DNA of 64,000 nt from Granulicella rosea (GCF_900188085.1 NZ_FZOU01000001.1:744001-808000), one strand, 5' to 3'; numbered from the stretch's first letter, positions 44,439 to 53,694 are shown. A program made the numbers and translations. The notes: generated by a model not told the origin, from the letters alone.

Positions 44439-45055
44439 CGCCTGCGTTTGCCGGATCCGCCCGGGGCGCGGCTGCTCGCGCGCCGTTCGCGCAACTGCAG
44501 CGCGCCGGCCGTGAGCGGAATCGCTTCGAGCAGCAACCACAGCAGGACGCCCAGGCCGATCCAATGCAGATTCGTGTCGGCGCGGTCTTCGGCGGTCGTG
44601 CCGGTGAACCAGCCGATCCAGAACAGGACGCCTGCGATGAAGAGTAAGGCCGCGAAGGCCGTCTCCGGCCATCTCAATGTGGCGGCGGGCCTGCGCAGCG
44701 CGTCGGCGCCGCGGCCGACCAGCCACCAGAAGAACAGTCCCACCACCGGATAGCTGAGCGCGCGCCAGACGCGGAAGTCCATGCCCGCTGGCGACCAGGA
44801 GCTGCGGTCGTCGCCGACGAGCGCGGTGGGTAGTTCGGCCAGCAGCGCCGGCAGGTTCAGCGCGGCGACCTGTGCGTAGCGGCGTTCCTCCTCTCCATGC
44901 GCGACAGGAGCCGTGGCGGGTGCGGCGGTCATGGGAGAGACGGCGGCCTTCATCTGCGCCGCAAGCGAGGACGCATACGGCAAGAGCAGCAGGAGCGAGA
45001 CCAGCAGCGCGGCGATGGGCAGGGCGATGGCGAAGCGGATGGAGCTGGCGGTCAC
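44435..45055 (-). CDS. Membrane protein of unknown function
   Basis: A 206-aa protein with about four hydrophobic helices: residues 9-28 (ALPIAALLVSLLLLLPYA), about 92-110, 128-148 and 165-185. The segment between the first two is hydrophilic and probably periplasmic. The C-terminus is basic (RERRASSRAPGGSGKRRR). GTG 45055 is the likely start, with GAGGAA eight bases upstream; longer versions of this frame run antisense through guaA. It is divergent from guaA with 63 bases between starts. I do not recognise the family. Confidence 0.65.
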   Translation of the reverse strand: MTASSIRFAIALPIAALLVSLLLLLPYASSLAAQMKAAVSPMTAAPATAPVAHGEEERRYAQVAALNLPALLAELPTALVGDDRSSWSPAGMDFRVWRALSYPVVGLFFWWLVGRGADALRRPAATLRWPETAFAALLFIAGVLFWIGWFTGTTAEDRADTNLHWIGLGVLLWLLLEAIPLTAGALQLRERRASSRAPGGSGKRRR

Positions 45056-45118
45056 GGCTGGCTTTCCTCGATGGGTGTTCTCGTAGTGTAAGGCCCACGG
45101 CTTTACACTGGTAAGACG

Positions 45119-46678
45119 ATGGACACTTCGACGATAGTCATTCTGGATTTTGGTTCGCAGTACACGCAGTTGATCGCACGGCGCATTCGCGAGTTCAACG
45201 TCTTTTCCGTTGTGCTGCCCTGCACGACGCCGCTCGACCAGGTGAAGGCGCTCAACCCGAAGGGTGTAATTCTGTCGGGTGGGCCGTGCTCGGTGTACGA
45301 TCCGGACTCGCCCGCGGCCGACCCCGCCGTGCTGGCGATGGGACTGCCGGTGCTCGGCATCTGCTATGGGCTGCAGTTCATCACGCATCATCTCGGCGGC
45401 AAGGTGGAGAGTGCCGCGCAGCGCGAGTACGGCCATGCGGAGGTCGCGATCGTCGCCGAGACGCCGCTCTTCAGCGGTCTGCCGTCCGAGATCAACGTGT
45501 GGATGTCGCATGGCGACCACGCCGTCGCGCTGCCCGAGGGCTTCGAGCTGACGGCCAGGACGCCGACCGCGGTCGCGGGCATTGCGAACGAAGGGAAGAA
45601 GATCTACGCCGTGCAGTTCCACCCTGAGGTCGCCCACACGCGGCAGGGCATGGAGCTGCTGCGGAACTTCGCGCTCGACATCTGCGGCGCGACGGCGGAC
45701 TGGACGCCTGAGCATTTCATCCAGACGACAGTGGAGCGGGTGCGCGCGCAGGTCGGCGAGGGCCACGCGATCTGCGGGCTGAGCGGCGGCGTGGACTCGT
45801 CGGTCGCGGCGGTGCTGGTGGCGAAGGCGATCGGCGACCGGCTGACCTGCATCTTCGTCAACAACGGCGTGCTGCGCAAGGACGAGTTCGCGAAGGTGCA
45901 GAAGACGATGACCGAGCAGCTTGGGCTGAACGTCGTCGGCGTGGATGCGAGCGAGCGGTTCCTGGCGAAGCTGGCCGGGGTCACCGATCCGGAGCAGAAG
46001 CGCAAGGCCATCGGCGGCGAGTTCATCGCGGTCTTCGACGATGAGGCGAAGAAGATCTTTGAAGCTGAAAAGGCTGGCGGCGAGGAGATTGCGTGGCTGG
46101 TGCAGGGCACGTTGTACCCCGACGTCATCGAATCCAGCAGCGTGAAAGGCCCGTCGCAGACCATCAAGAGCCATCACAACGTCGGCGGTCTGCCGGCGGA
46201 TATGAAGCTGAAGCTGATCGAGCCGCTGCGCGACCTGTTCAAGGATGAGGTGCGGCGCATCGGCCGCGACCTCGGCATGCCGGAGGAGATCATCGAGCGC
46301 CAGCCCTTTCCGGGGCCGGGCCTCGCGGTCCGCATTCTGGGTGAGGTAACGGCCGAGCGAGTGGCGATCCTGCAGGAGGCCGACGAGATCGTCGTCGCCG
46401 AGATCAAGGCGGCGGGCCTCTACCGCAAGGTGTGGCAGAGCTTCGCGGTGCTGCTGCCGGTCAAATCCGTCGGCGTGATGGGCGACCAGCGCACGTATGC
46501 GAACACCTGCGTCATCCGCGCGGTGGAGAGCGAGGACGGCATGACCGCCGACTGGGCGCCCCTGCCGTACGAGCTGCTGCGGAAGATCTCCAGCCGTATC
46601 GTGAGCGAGGTGCGCGGCATCAACCGCGTCGTCTACGACATCACGAGCAAGCCGCCGGGCACGATCGAGTGGGAGTAG
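45119..46678 (+). CDS. guaA: GMP synthase (glutamine-hydrolysing)
   Basis: A 519-aa two-domain enzyme converting XMP to GMP with glutamine and ATP. Class I glutaminase domain: nucleophile Cys82 in LGICYGLQ, and FHPEVAHT with His/Glu of the triad. ATP pyrophosphatase domain: [14 protein letters not shown] (P-loop about 220-228), then the C-terminal dimerisation domain ending KPPGTIEWE. All motifs are complete. It ends one base from the convergent POTRA-domain gene, with no room for a separate terminator. Confidence 0.96.
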   Translation: MDTSTIVILDFGSQYTQLIARRIREFNVFSVVLPCTTPLDQVKALNPKGVILSGGPCSVYDPDSPAADPAVLAMGLPVLGICYGLQFITHHLGGKVESAAQREYGHAEVAIVAETPLFSGLPSEINVWMSHGDHAVALPEGFELTARTPTAVAGIANEGKKIYAVQFHPEVAHTRQGMELLRNFALDICGATADWTPEHFIQTTVERVRAQVGEGHAICGLSGGVDSSVAAVLVAKAIGDRLTCIFVNNGVLRKDEFAKVQKTMTEQLGLNVVGVDASERFLAKLAGVTDPEQKRKAIGGEFIAVFDDEAKKIFEAEKAGGEEIAWLVQGTLYPDVIESSSVKGPSQTIKSHHNVGGLPADMKLKLIEPLRDLFKDEVRRIGRDLGMPEEIIERQPFPGPGLAVRILGEVTAERVAILQEADEIVVAEIKAAGLYRKVWQSFAVLLPVKSVGVMGDQRTYANTCVIRAVESEDGMTADWAPLPYELLRKISSRIVSEVRGINRVVYDITSKPPGTIEWE

Positions 46679-46679
46679 C

Positions 46680-47924
46680 CTACCGCCTGGTCACCGTGTA
46701 GGTGACGATGACGGTGTGCGCCGCGCGGTTGGGCTCCAGCCGCGCCTTCGAGGTATAGCCCTGAAACAGGGCCGCGTTGCGATCCATAAAGAACTCGGCG
46801 TACTCGCCGTCATAGGGTGCGCCGGGCTTCATCTTCCAGCGGCTGTCGAACTCCTTCTGCTGCTGCGGGGTGAAGCCTTCGGTGTGGACGGCTTCGAGGT
46901 GGTACTGCTCGCCGGGTTCGGCGGCATACGTGTAGCCGATGGTGTGGGCGGCAGCGTCCTTGTGTTCGGTCAGGGTGACCTTCGCGTCGAGATAGCCGCG
47001 CTTTTGAAACTCCCCGTCGACGCGGGCGGTAGTCGAAAGCAGGAGCACGCGCGATGCGGCGCCGCCCGGCTTAATCTGCGCGTCGTTGGCGAAGTCGCCC
47101 GCTGGAACGATGGGGCTGGCGGGGAATTCGAAGCGGGTGAGGTGGTATAGTCTGCCCTCGCGCGCGGTGGTGGTCACGTCGGTCAGGATCGCGGCCGGCG
47201 TCACGACCGGCGCGCCGTAGGCGACGGGGTCGATGGCGATGTCGAGGAAGCCCAGGTCGCGGTAGGCGTCCGCGAGGCGGCCCTGGATGTAAGGCCCGGA
47301 GGAGAGGTCGAAGTCCTTGCCGGCGTAGGTCGCGGCGATCTTCGCGATCTCGGCCTGGGCTGCGGGGGAGACCGCGTCGACCTTCAATGAGCGCATGTGA
47401 ACGGGCGGGTCGGCGATGGAAAAGGCCATGGTCTCGCCGTGCCGGTCGTGATTCTGGATCGCGTCCACATGGGCGGCGATGCCTTTCTCCTTGAGGATAG
47501 CGGTGAGTGCGTCCTGCACGGCCTGCTGCAGATTGCCGACATTCGGCACCTTGCCGGTGAAGAGCGGTACGCGCGCATGGACGAGCGATGTGATCTTGTC
47601 CGTGTCCAGCACGATGAAGTTGGTGTAGTTTGCGGGCAGCATCAGCTTGTCGGGCTGCGGCGTCAGGGTGAAGACGAGCGCCGCGTCGCTGACGTTGTAG
47701 CGCATGTTCGCGAAGAGGCCGGTGTCGTCAAGCGCCTGCAAGGCCAGTTGGATGTCGGCCTTCGAGACGGGCTTTCCAGCGGTGAGACCGGTGGCCTGCA
47801 GCAGATCCTGCGAGCTGTAGGCCGGGGCGCCGGTGAAGGTGATCGTCCTGGGCGTGTAGCTCTGTGCGGCGGCCGCGGCCGGCAGCAGCACGGCGGATAA
47901 GACGGCGAGTAGCAAAGTTCTCAT
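46680..47924 (-). CDS. Exported POTRA-domain protein without beta-barrel, copy 2
   Basis: A 414-aa protein with signal peptide MRTLLLAVLSAVLLPAAAAA. POTRA-like units follow: RTITFTGAPAYSSQDLLQATG ... LDDTGLFANMRY (about 25-80), an internal unit HLTRFEFPASPIVPAGDF ... GYLDAKVTLTE (about 265-325) and QYHLEAVHTEGFTPQQQKEF near 345. It ends TVIVTYTVTRR. In BamA/TamA, POTRA repeats precede a barrel; here the protein stops where a barrel would start, so it is a soluble or peripheral envelope protein. It is the second gene of a tandem pair (27 bases after copy 1) and is clearly a distant duplicate. Function unknown. Confidence 0.75.
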   Translation of the reverse strand: MRTLLLAVLSAVLLPAAAAAQSYTPRTITFTGAPAYSSQDLLQATGLTAGKPVSKADIQLALQALDDTGLFANMRYNVSDAALVFTLTPQPDKLMLPANYTNFIVLDTDKITSLVHARVPLFTGKVPNVGNLQQAVQDALTAILKEKGIAAHVDAIQNHDRHGETMAFSIADPPVHMRSLKVDAVSPAAQAEIAKIAATYAGKDFDLSSGPYIQGRLADAYRDLGFLDIAIDPVAYGAPVVTPAAILTDVTTTAREGRLYHLTRFEFPASPIVPAGDFANDAQIKPGGAASRVLLLSTTARVDGEFQKRGYLDAKVTLTEHKDAAAHTIGYTYAAEPGEQYHLEAVHTEGFTPQQQKEFDSRWKMKPGAPYDGEYAEFFMDRNAALFQGYTSKARLEPNRAAHTVIVTYTVTRR

Positions 47925-47951
47925 GCGCTCTTCTCCCGGGTATCGAAGGCG

Positions 47952-49226
47952 TTAGTTGTGGAAGAAGGTAACGGTCAGGTCGAGCAGGTGCGTGTCCGGG
48001 TCGGCCACCGCGTCGTAGGCCCCGCCGTAGCCCTGAAACGGAGGATTGGCGATGTGCTGCTTGAAAAAGCCGGTGACCGCGGTCTCGCTGTAGACGTCGC
48101 CGGAGTGAAGCTGAAACAGGGAGTTGAACTTCGCGGTCAGCTCAGGCGTCAGGCCTTTGACGGTGATGTTGCGCAGCTTGTATACGTCGCCCGGAATGAC
48201 GGTGACGGTGTAGGCGACCTGGTGGGTGGCGGCGTCTTCGACCGGCGTGGCGTCGACCACGGCGTCCATGTATCCCTTGCCGTGATAGGCGACGGTCACG
48301 GGCGCGAGCGAGGCGAAGAGGGCTTTGCCGGAGGCGATGTCGCCGGGCTTCAGCTTCACGGTCTTCGCGAAGTCCTCCGCGCTGACCACCGGCGTTCCGG
48401 CGTAGTTGAGCGCGCTGACCTTGTAGGCATCGCCCGCGACGACCGCGGCGGTAATGTCGACCTGCACGTGCTTCTCATCGGCGCCAGGAACGACGGCGCG
48501 GGTCAGGTGGTCGAGCCGCGCGTCGATGTAGCCGAGGTCGGAGTAGGGCTGAAGCAGCCGCGCCGCGGATGTGACGCCGGCGAGACCTTCGTTGTAGCGC
48601 GTGCCGTTGTTGCGGGTCAACGCGGCGCGGATGGCGGGCACCATCTCGGTCGCCACGCCGGAGAGGTGCGCGCCATGCAGCACGACGGCAGGACTCTCGA
48701 CCTTGTACTCGACCACGCGCAGCGGGTGGCCGGTCGAGGGTTCGACGATGGCGTGCGAGACGGTGGCGGTCACGCCCTTCGCGGCGAGGATCTCGGTCAG
48801 CGCGGCGTCCACGCGCGCCTGCGTCTGCCCGGCCTCCGGCAGCCCGTGCGCGAAGAGCGGCAGCTTGGCGGCCAGCGCGGCGGAAAGCTCCTCCGGCTGC
48901 ATCCAGACGATGTTTTCAAAGCCCGCACGCATGAGCTTGGTCTGGTCGGTTGGCTTCACCTTGAAGCGGACCTCGACTGCCTTGAACGGCCCGTCGAGCG
49001 TGTTCTGCACATCGTCGAAGTAGCCGGTGTCGACGATCCGCTGGGTGACGGTCTTCATGTCGGCCTTCGACAGAGCGGTTCCGGCGGGTAGCGCGGCGAT
49101 GGCCTGCAGATCGGCCTCCTCATAGGGCGCGGCGCCGATGAAGACGACCTTCTTCACGACATACTGGGCACGGGCAGGAAGTGCGGCAAGGCAGAGCAGG
49201 AGCGGCAGAACGCGAAACGGACGCAT
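47952..49226 (-). CDS. Exported POTRA-domain protein without beta-barrel, copy 1
   Basis: A 424-aa protein with signal peptide MRPFRVLPLLLCLAALPARA. POTRA-like units: VKKVVFIGAAPYEEADLQAI ... IVDTGYFDDVQ (about 24-75), a middle unit YKVSALNYAGTPVVSAEDF ... GKGYMDAVVDATP (about 270-335) and YKLRNITVKGLTPELTAKFN (about 350). It ends LDLTVTFFHN, with no barrel strands after the last POTRA. It is the first gene of the pair and is divergent from vapBC. The pair may form a periplasmic scaffold or assist an outer-membrane assembly or secretion partner encoded elsewhere. Confidence 0.75.
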   Translation of the reverse strand: MRPFRVLPLLLCLAALPARAQYVVKKVVFIGAAPYEEADLQAIAALPAGTALSKADMKTVTQRIVDTGYFDDVQNTLDGPFKAVEVRFKVKPTDQTKLMRAGFENIVWMQPEELSAALAAKLPLFAHGLPEAGQTQARVDAALTEILAAKGVTATVSHAIVEPSTGHPLRVVEYKVESPAVVLHGAHLSGVATEMVPAIRAALTRNNGTRYNEGLAGVTSAARLLQPYSDLGYIDARLDHLTRAVVPGADEKHVQVDITAAVVAGDAYKVSALNYAGTPVVSAEDFAKTVKLKPGDIASGKALFASLAPVTVAYHGKGYMDAVVDATPVEDAATHQVAYTVTVIPGDVYKLRNITVKGLTPELTAKFNSLFQLHSGDVYSETAVTGFFKQHIANPPFQGYGGAYDAVADPDTHLLDLTVTFFHN

Positions 49227-49382
49227 CGGAATCCTCTGAAGTGAGCGGCGTGCGAAGTGGTATGGATCTGCCGTTGGCGATGGTTCGCGCGGTTGGAACA
49301 GGCCCGTTTGTTGGTGATGGGTTCATATTACAACGGGATACACCGCTTGCGAGTCCCTCAGTCTAAGCATGCATGTCAGATG

Positions 49383-49397
49383 TGCCGCGATGTGGCA
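49383..49397. promoter_or_regulatory. Candidate VapB operator
   Basis: TGCCGCGATGTGGCA, an imperfect palindrome 22 bases before the vapB start, where AbrB-type antitoxins usually bind to repress their own operon. By-eye call only. Confidence 0.4.
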
Positions 49398-49418
49398 TGA
49401 TATGGAAAGAGGTGGACC

Positions 49419-49679
49419 ATGAGCGTAGAAAAGGCGCAAGTGAGCGCGAATGGCAGAATCGTGATACCCGCCACTTATCGGCGGGCGATGGGATTAAAAG
49501 GCGGCGAGATATTGACCATGAGTCTTGACGATGAGGGACTGCATATTCAGACCATGCGGCAGGCGCTGCTCAAGTCTCAGGCGATCGTCAGGAAGTATGT
49601 GGATCCGAGCCGCAGTCTATCCGATGAGTTGATTGCGGAGCGAAGACTGGAGTTCCAGCGGGAGCAAGAGCGTGGATAG
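49419..49679 (+). CDS. vapB: AbrB/SpoVT-type antitoxin VapB
   Basis: An 86-aa antitoxin with an N-terminal swapped-hairpin DNA-binding domain: KAQVSANGRIVIPATYRRAMGL then GGEILTMSLDDEGLHI (residues 5-45). The charged C-terminal tail (SDELIAERRLEFQREQERG) is the likely VapC-binding part. GAGG six bases upstream supports the start. It overlaps the vapC start by eight bases. GC content is lower than the surroundings, as expected for a transferred module. Confidence 0.88.
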   Translation: MSVEKAQVSANGRIVIPATYRRAMGLKGGEILTMSLDDEGLHIQTMRQALLKSQAIVRKYVDPSRSLSDELIAERRLEFQREQERG

Positions 49680-50067
49680 TATTGTGCTGGATGCCTCTGC
49701 TGTGCTGGCCATGTTGCAACATGAGCCTGGCGGAGATCGAGTGATGACGTTACTCCAGGACGGGCTAGCTCCGATATGGATTGGCTCGGTCAATTTCTCG
49801 GAGGTCGTAGCCAAACTCATCCGCAACGGCGTGGTGTTTTCGCAAGCATCCGCCGCGGTTCAGCCGCTCCTGCAATTTGTCGTCCCCTTCGATAAGGGGC
49901 TGGCATTGCGGTCCGCGGAACTGTATCCGGAGACGTCTGCGCTTGGTCTCTCACTCGGTGATCGCGCCTGCATCGCCTTGGCGGAGAGCATGAACGCCGT
50001 CGTCTGGACGACGGATCGCGCGTGGAAAAAGCTCCAGCTTGGGGTTCAGGTCGAACTGATTCGCTGA
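49672..50067 (+). CDS. vapC: PIN-domain ribonuclease toxin VapC
   Basis: A 131-aa PIN-domain toxin that cleaves RNA. The acidic metal site is complete: Asp7 (VLDASA), Glu44 (NFSEVV), Asp97 (LSLGDRACIALA) and Asp115 (WTTDRAW). The start is GTG 49672, with GGGAG seven bases upstream and overlapping vapB by eight bases; the ATG at 49633 in this frame is inside vapB and is rejected. Being fully intact, the toxin is likely active and held by VapB. Confidence 0.88.
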   Translation: MDSIVLDASAVLAMLQHEPGGDRVMTLLQDGLAPIWIGSVNFSEVVAKLIRNGVVFSQASAAVQPLLQFVVPFDKGLALRSAELYPETSALGLSLGDRACIALAESMNAVVWTTDRAWKKLQLGVQVELIR

Positions 50068-50090
50068 GGGCCGCGAAGTGCGCAACAGAA

Positions 50091-50117
50091 AAGGCCGTGG
50101 CGGATTGCCACGGCCTT
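50091..50117. terminator. Hairpin terminator between vapC and the aldolase gene
   Basis: AAGGCCGTGGC and GCCACGGCCTT form an 11-bp stem with loop GGATT. On the minus strand it is followed by TTTTCTGTT, so it fits best as the terminator of the aldolase gene. Confidence 0.85.
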
Positions 50118-50138
50118 CCGCTTTGGAACTGGAAGAGC

Positions 50139-51146
50139 TTAGCCCAGTTCAGCCAGGCTGTTGACGCCGTACTTCAGATACCAGGGGCTGGCGGCCTTCA
50201 GCGCTTCGTTCACGTTGCCGATGTTCTCGACGCCCACGGTCTCGAGCCAGTCGAGGAAGGCCTTTTCGCCGTGCTTGGCGAAGATCGGGATGCCTTCCTT
50301 CCACGTCGCGCGGCCGCACAGGACGCCGTTGAACTTCGTGCCGGACTCGGCCGCGAGCTCGAGGGTCTCGATGAAGGTGGGGTTCGACACGCCGGCCGAG
50401 AGGTAGATGAACGGCTTGTGCGTCATCGTCTCGGCATCGCGGAAGTGCTGCAGCGCCTCGGCGCGGGTGTAGGCGGCCTCGCCCTTGAACGAGCGCGTGC
50501 CGGCGACGTAGCTCATCTCGATCGGCACCTCGACCTTCAGGACGTCGACGTTGTAGCGCTCCTTGCCGAACTCGGCCATGGAGCCCGAGACGATGGACGG
50601 CTTCTTCTTCGCGTACGCGAGCGACTTCTCGTCGCCACCCTCGGCGTCGTAGCCGACGAACTCGAGGAAGAACGGGATGTCGTGCGCGATGCACTCATCG
50701 CCGATGCGCTCGATCCAGGCGTGCTTCAGGTCGTTGACCGCGGTCTTTTCGAACGGGGTGTAGTAGAGCAGGATCTTGATACAGTCGGCGCCGGCTTCCT
50801 TCAGGCGGCGGACGGACCACACATCGAGCAGGTCGGGCAGACGTCCGGGCGTGGCGGCGTCGTAGCCGGTCTTCTCATACGCGAGCAGCAGGCCGGCGGA
50901 GTTGCGGTTCTTCGCCGCTTCGAGGCCGAACTCGGGGTCCAGCAGGATGGCCGAGGCGTGGCGCGTGAGGACGTCCGTGACGAGCGTCTTGAAGCGGCCG
51001 AGGTCCTCGTGCGTGACGATGCCGCCGCGCTCCTTGGCGAGGGACTTCTGAAGGGAGCCGCGCTGATCCATGGCGGCTGCGGCGACGACGCCGCGGGCGT
51101 CCGAGACGGCCTTAAGTCCTGCGAGTTTTCCGGGTGTCAACTTCAT
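50139..51146 (-). CDS. Tagatose-1,6-bisphosphate aldolase-like (LacD family)
   Basis: A 335-aa class I aldolase of the LacD family: cleaves tagatose- or fructose-type bisphosphates to DHAP and glyceraldehyde-3-phosphate through a Schiff base. Family stretches: AAAAMDQRGSLQKSL (about 22-36), ILLDPEFGLEAA, CIKILLYYTPFE, FFLEFVGYDAEGG, NVDVLKVEVPIEM with the candidate catalytic Lys, YLSAGVSNPTFIETL and FNGVLCGRATWKEGIPIF. No tagatose kinase or lac/gat gene is adjacent, so the physiological substrate is open. Monocistronic with a strong terminator. Confidence 0.85.
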   Translation of the reverse strand: MKLTPGKLAGLKAVSDARGVVAAAAMDQRGSLQKSLAKERGGIVTHEDLGRFKTLVTDVLTRHASAILLDPEFGLEAAKNRNSAGLLLAYEKTGYDAATPGRLPDLLDVWSVRRLKEAGADCIKILLYYTPFEKTAVNDLKHAWIERIGDECIAHDIPFFLEFVGYDAEGGDEKSLAYAKKKPSIVSGSMAEFGKERYNVDVLKVEVPIEMSYVAGTRSFKGEAAYTRAEALQHFRDAETMTHKPFIYLSAGVSNPTFIETLELAAESGTKFNGVLCGRATWKEGIPIFAKHGEKAFLDWLETVGVENIGNVNEALKAASPWYLKYGVNSLAELG

Positions 51147-51298
51147 GGCTCTCTCGTATCTCCTGATCTTTCGCTTTGCAAGTAGTGAAAATACTCTACT
51201 CCGAAATTCTACACAGGCGGAAGACTCTTTAGGGTGACTCGAACGTGCAATAGGGAAAGAGTGTGCCAGTTGAATGAGTTTTCGCCGGACCTTTACCT

Positions 51299-51826
51299 CT
51301 AGTCGTCATGATGGACGGCGGCCGGGTCGACGGGTGGCCGTTTATCGGGATACCGCTGGACCAGCCAGAACGCCAGGCTACGGAAGGGAATCGCCACCAC
51401 GAAGTAGGCTGCGGTGGTCGCGAGCGCCAGCCAGAGCAGACCCGCTCCGCAGGCCATGCCGACGGCGGTCGCCAGCCAGACGGTGGCGGCGGTGGTCAGG
51501 CCGTGGACGCTATCCTGCTTGACAAAGATGACGCCGGCCCCGATGAAGCCGATGCCGGTGACGATCTGCGCCGCGACGCGCGAAGGGTCGAGCTCGATCG
51601 TTCCCTGCGAGAGCACGTCGGTGAAGCCGTATTTGGAGATGAGCAGGAAGAGCGCGGCGGAGGTGCCGACCAGCGTGATGGTGCGCAGTCCGGCGCCCTT
51701 CTTGCGGATCTCGCGCTCAACTCCGATGCAGGCGGAGAGCAGGAACGCCGAGCCAAGCTCGAAGAACTGCTTGAGGCCTTGCCCGGTTGGCTCGGAGAGA
51801 CCGGTCGCGATGGAGGGCATCGGCAT
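51299..51826 (-). CDS. MgtC/SapB family membrane protein
   Basis: A 175-aa inner-membrane protein. The MgtC core is recognisable: FLLSACIGVEREIRKKGAGLRT (helix 1 with the conserved G-x-E-R), LVGTSAALFLLIS, and RVAAQIVTGIGFIGAGVIF followed by GLTTAATVWLATAVGMACG. About five helices. The family is linked to magnesium homeostasis and to control of the F-type ATPase, with no single agreed function. It is divergent from nnr. The 150 bases between it and the aldolase gene contain nothing I can name. Confidence 0.85.
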   Translation of the reverse strand: MPMPSIATGLSEPTGQGLKQFFELGSAFLLSACIGVEREIRKKGAGLRTITLVGTSAALFLLISKYGFTDVLSQGTIELDPSRVAAQIVTGIGFIGAGVIFVKQDSVHGLTTAATVWLATAVGMACGAGLLWLALATTAAYFVVAIPFRSLAFWLVQRYPDKRPPVDPAAVHHDD

Positions 51827-51905
51827 CTACACATCTTAGTCCCCGGCTGCAGGTGTTTGTGATGGAACGTTTGTGATGGGACGGCGGGTTGACTATGGTG
51901 AAGAG

Positions 51906-53558
51906 ATGAAGATTCTGACAGCGGCGGAGATGGGTGCGGCGGACAAACGGTCGGTGGAGGCAGGCGTCCCGATCGGCGAACTGATGGCGTCGGCGGGCGA
52001 GGCGGTGGCGCGGTTCTGTCTGCGGCAGTATCCGCTGGCCGCGCGGGTGATGGTGCTGTGCGGCAAGGGCAATAACGGCGGCGATGGATTCGTCGCGGCG
52101 CGGGTGCTGGCAGGCGAAGGCGTGGGCGTCCGCGTGCTGCTGCTGGGCGCCGAGGAAGACGTGAAGGGCGAGGCCGCGACTGCGCTGGCCGAGTTGAAGG
52201 AAGCCACCTCGGACGAGATCGTCGAGGAGCTCTTCGAGGGCGCCGAAGGTCTGGAGGAGGGTCTGGTCGAGCTCCTGGGCGAGGCCGACCTGCTGTTGGA
52301 CGCGGTTGTCGGAACGGGGTTCAAGCCGCCGCTGCGTGGGCTGCCGCTGGTGGTTCGTGCGACGTTGGAGGCTGTCTCCGTGCCGGTCGTCGCGGTCGAT
52401 CTGCCCAGCGGCTGGGATGCCGACTCAATGGCCGAGACCGTCGCGGGCGCCTTCCGCGCGGATGCGGTCGTGACCTTTACCGCGCCCAAGCTGGCGCATG
52501 TCTTCGGACACCTGACCTCAGCTATCTTTGGGCCGGTGGTGGTGGCGGAGATCGGCTCGCCGGAAGCGGCGGTCGTCTCGCAGACGAACCTGCACTGGGG
52601 CGGCGCGGCGAAGTCGATTGCCGAGAAGCCGCGCGGGATCAACTCGAATAAGGGCAAGTTCGGCCATGTGCTGCTGGTGGGCGGCAGCTACGGCACGTCG
52701 GGCGCGCCGTCGATGGCCTCGCTGGCTGCGCTGCGGGCGGGGGCGGGGCTGGTGACGGCGGCGGTGCCGCATTGCATCGTCGAGGCGGTGGGGCGGATTA
52801 CGCCGGAGCTGATGGTGCGCGGGCTGAAGCAGGCGCCTGCGCCACGCTCGGGCGAGGATTGGGGCGTCGCCTCTCCGCTAAATCTGGCGAATGAGTGCCT
52901 GGAGGAGCTGATGAAGGGGATCAAGGTGCTGGCGATCGGGCCGGGGCTTTCGCAGAAGCCGGGAGCGCCGGAGTTCGCGCGGGGCATGGTGCGGAAGACC
53001 TCCGTTCCGGTGGTGATCGACGCCGACGCGCTGAACGCCTTCGCGGGGGAGACGGAGCTGTTGAAGGCGGCAGCGGCGGAGGGCCGTCCGGTCGTTCTGA
53101 CGCCGCACCCCGGCGAGATGGGCCGGCTCGCCGGGCTGACGGTGCCGGAGGTGGAGGCGGATCGCATCGGGCTGGCGCGCAGGTTTGCGACGGAGCACGG
53201 CGTCACGCTGGTGCTAAAGGGCTGGCGCACGCTGATCGCGCATCCCGACGGCCGTATCGCGGTGAATACGACGGGCAACCCGGCGATGGCGAAGGGCGGT
53301 AGCGGCGACATCCTGACCGGCATCGTCGCGGCGATGGTCGCGCAGTTTCCGGATCGCGTGGCCGAGGCGGTGGAGGCGGCGGTGTATCTGCATGGGCTCG
53401 CCGGGGACTTCGCCGCGCAGGCGATGGACGAGCACACGGTGCTGGCGACCGATACGCTCGCGCATCTGAGCGATGCTTTCCGGTACCGCGTGGCGGATGA
53501 GGATGGATTTGTGTGGGTAGCCGGGCTGCGGCCGCCGGTGAAGTCAGTGGTCGAGTAA
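51906..53558 (+). CDS. nnr: Bifunctional NAD(P)H-hydrate epimerase / dehydratase
   Basis: A 550-aa enzyme that repairs damaged NAD(P)H hydrates. The N-terminal YjeF_N epimerase domain begins MKILTAAEMGAADK and has LCGKGNNGGDGFVAAR (about 51-66) and DAVVGTGFKPPL. The C-terminal carbohydrate-kinase-like dehydratase has VLLVGGSYGTSGAPSMAS, LTPHPGEMGRL and AKGGSGDILTG. The ATG at 51906 fits the family start; GTG 51873 would add eleven residues. tsaE follows 136 bases on, a pairing commonly seen in bacteria. Confidence 0.92.
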   Translation: MKILTAAEMGAADKRSVEAGVPIGELMASAGEAVARFCLRQYPLAARVMVLCGKGNNGGDGFVAARVLAGEGVGVRVLLLGAEEDVKGEAATALAELKEATSDEIVEELFEGAEGLEEGLVELLGEADLLLDAVVGTGFKPPLRGLPLVVRATLEAVSVPVVAVDLPSGWDADSMAETVAGAFRADAVVTFTAPKLAHVFGHLTSAIFGPVVVAEIGSPEAAVVSQTNLHWGGAAKSIAEKPRGINSNKGKFGHVLLVGGSYGTSGAPSMASLAALRAGAGLVTAAVPHCIVEAVGRITPELMVRGLKQAPAPRSGEDWGVASPLNLANECLEELMKGIKVLAIGPGLSQKPGAPEFARGMVRKTSVPVVIDADALNAFAGETELLKAAAAEGRPVVLTPHPGEMGRLAGLTVPEVEADRIGLARRFATEHGVTLVLKGWRTLIAHPDGRIAVNTTGNPAMAKGGSGDILTGIVAAMVAQFPDRVAEAVEAAVYLHGLAGDFAAQAMDEHTVLATDTLAHLSDAFRYRVADEDGFVWVAGLRPPVKSVVE

Positions 53559-53571
53559 AGAATGCCGGGGC

Positions 53572-53668
53572 GCCCCATCCTTCCGGCTTTATCGGAAGGG
53601 TGGGATGTATACCGTCCAGGCCCGGTCTGTTTACGTCCCACCCTTCGCAAAGACGCGAAGGATGGGGC
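53572..53668. repeat. Inverted repeat pair, third repeat family
   Basis: 53572-53605 (GCCCCATCCTTCCGG ... GGAAGGGTGGGA) is the approximate reverse complement of 53636-53668 (TCCCACCCTTCGC ... GCGAAGGATGGGGC), and each arm also has its own inner hairpin. It lies between nnr and tsaE; the TTG/GTG-started extension of tsaE into it is not coding. Confidence 0.75.
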
Positions 53669-53694
53669 ACCCAAACATTTGGAGTGAGGTAGGA

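Noticed and set aside
44435..46177. 580-aa version of the 206-aa membrane protein
   Set aside because: The extra N-terminal part is antisense to guaA; the GTG at 45055 has a ribosome site and starts the first hydrophobic helix.
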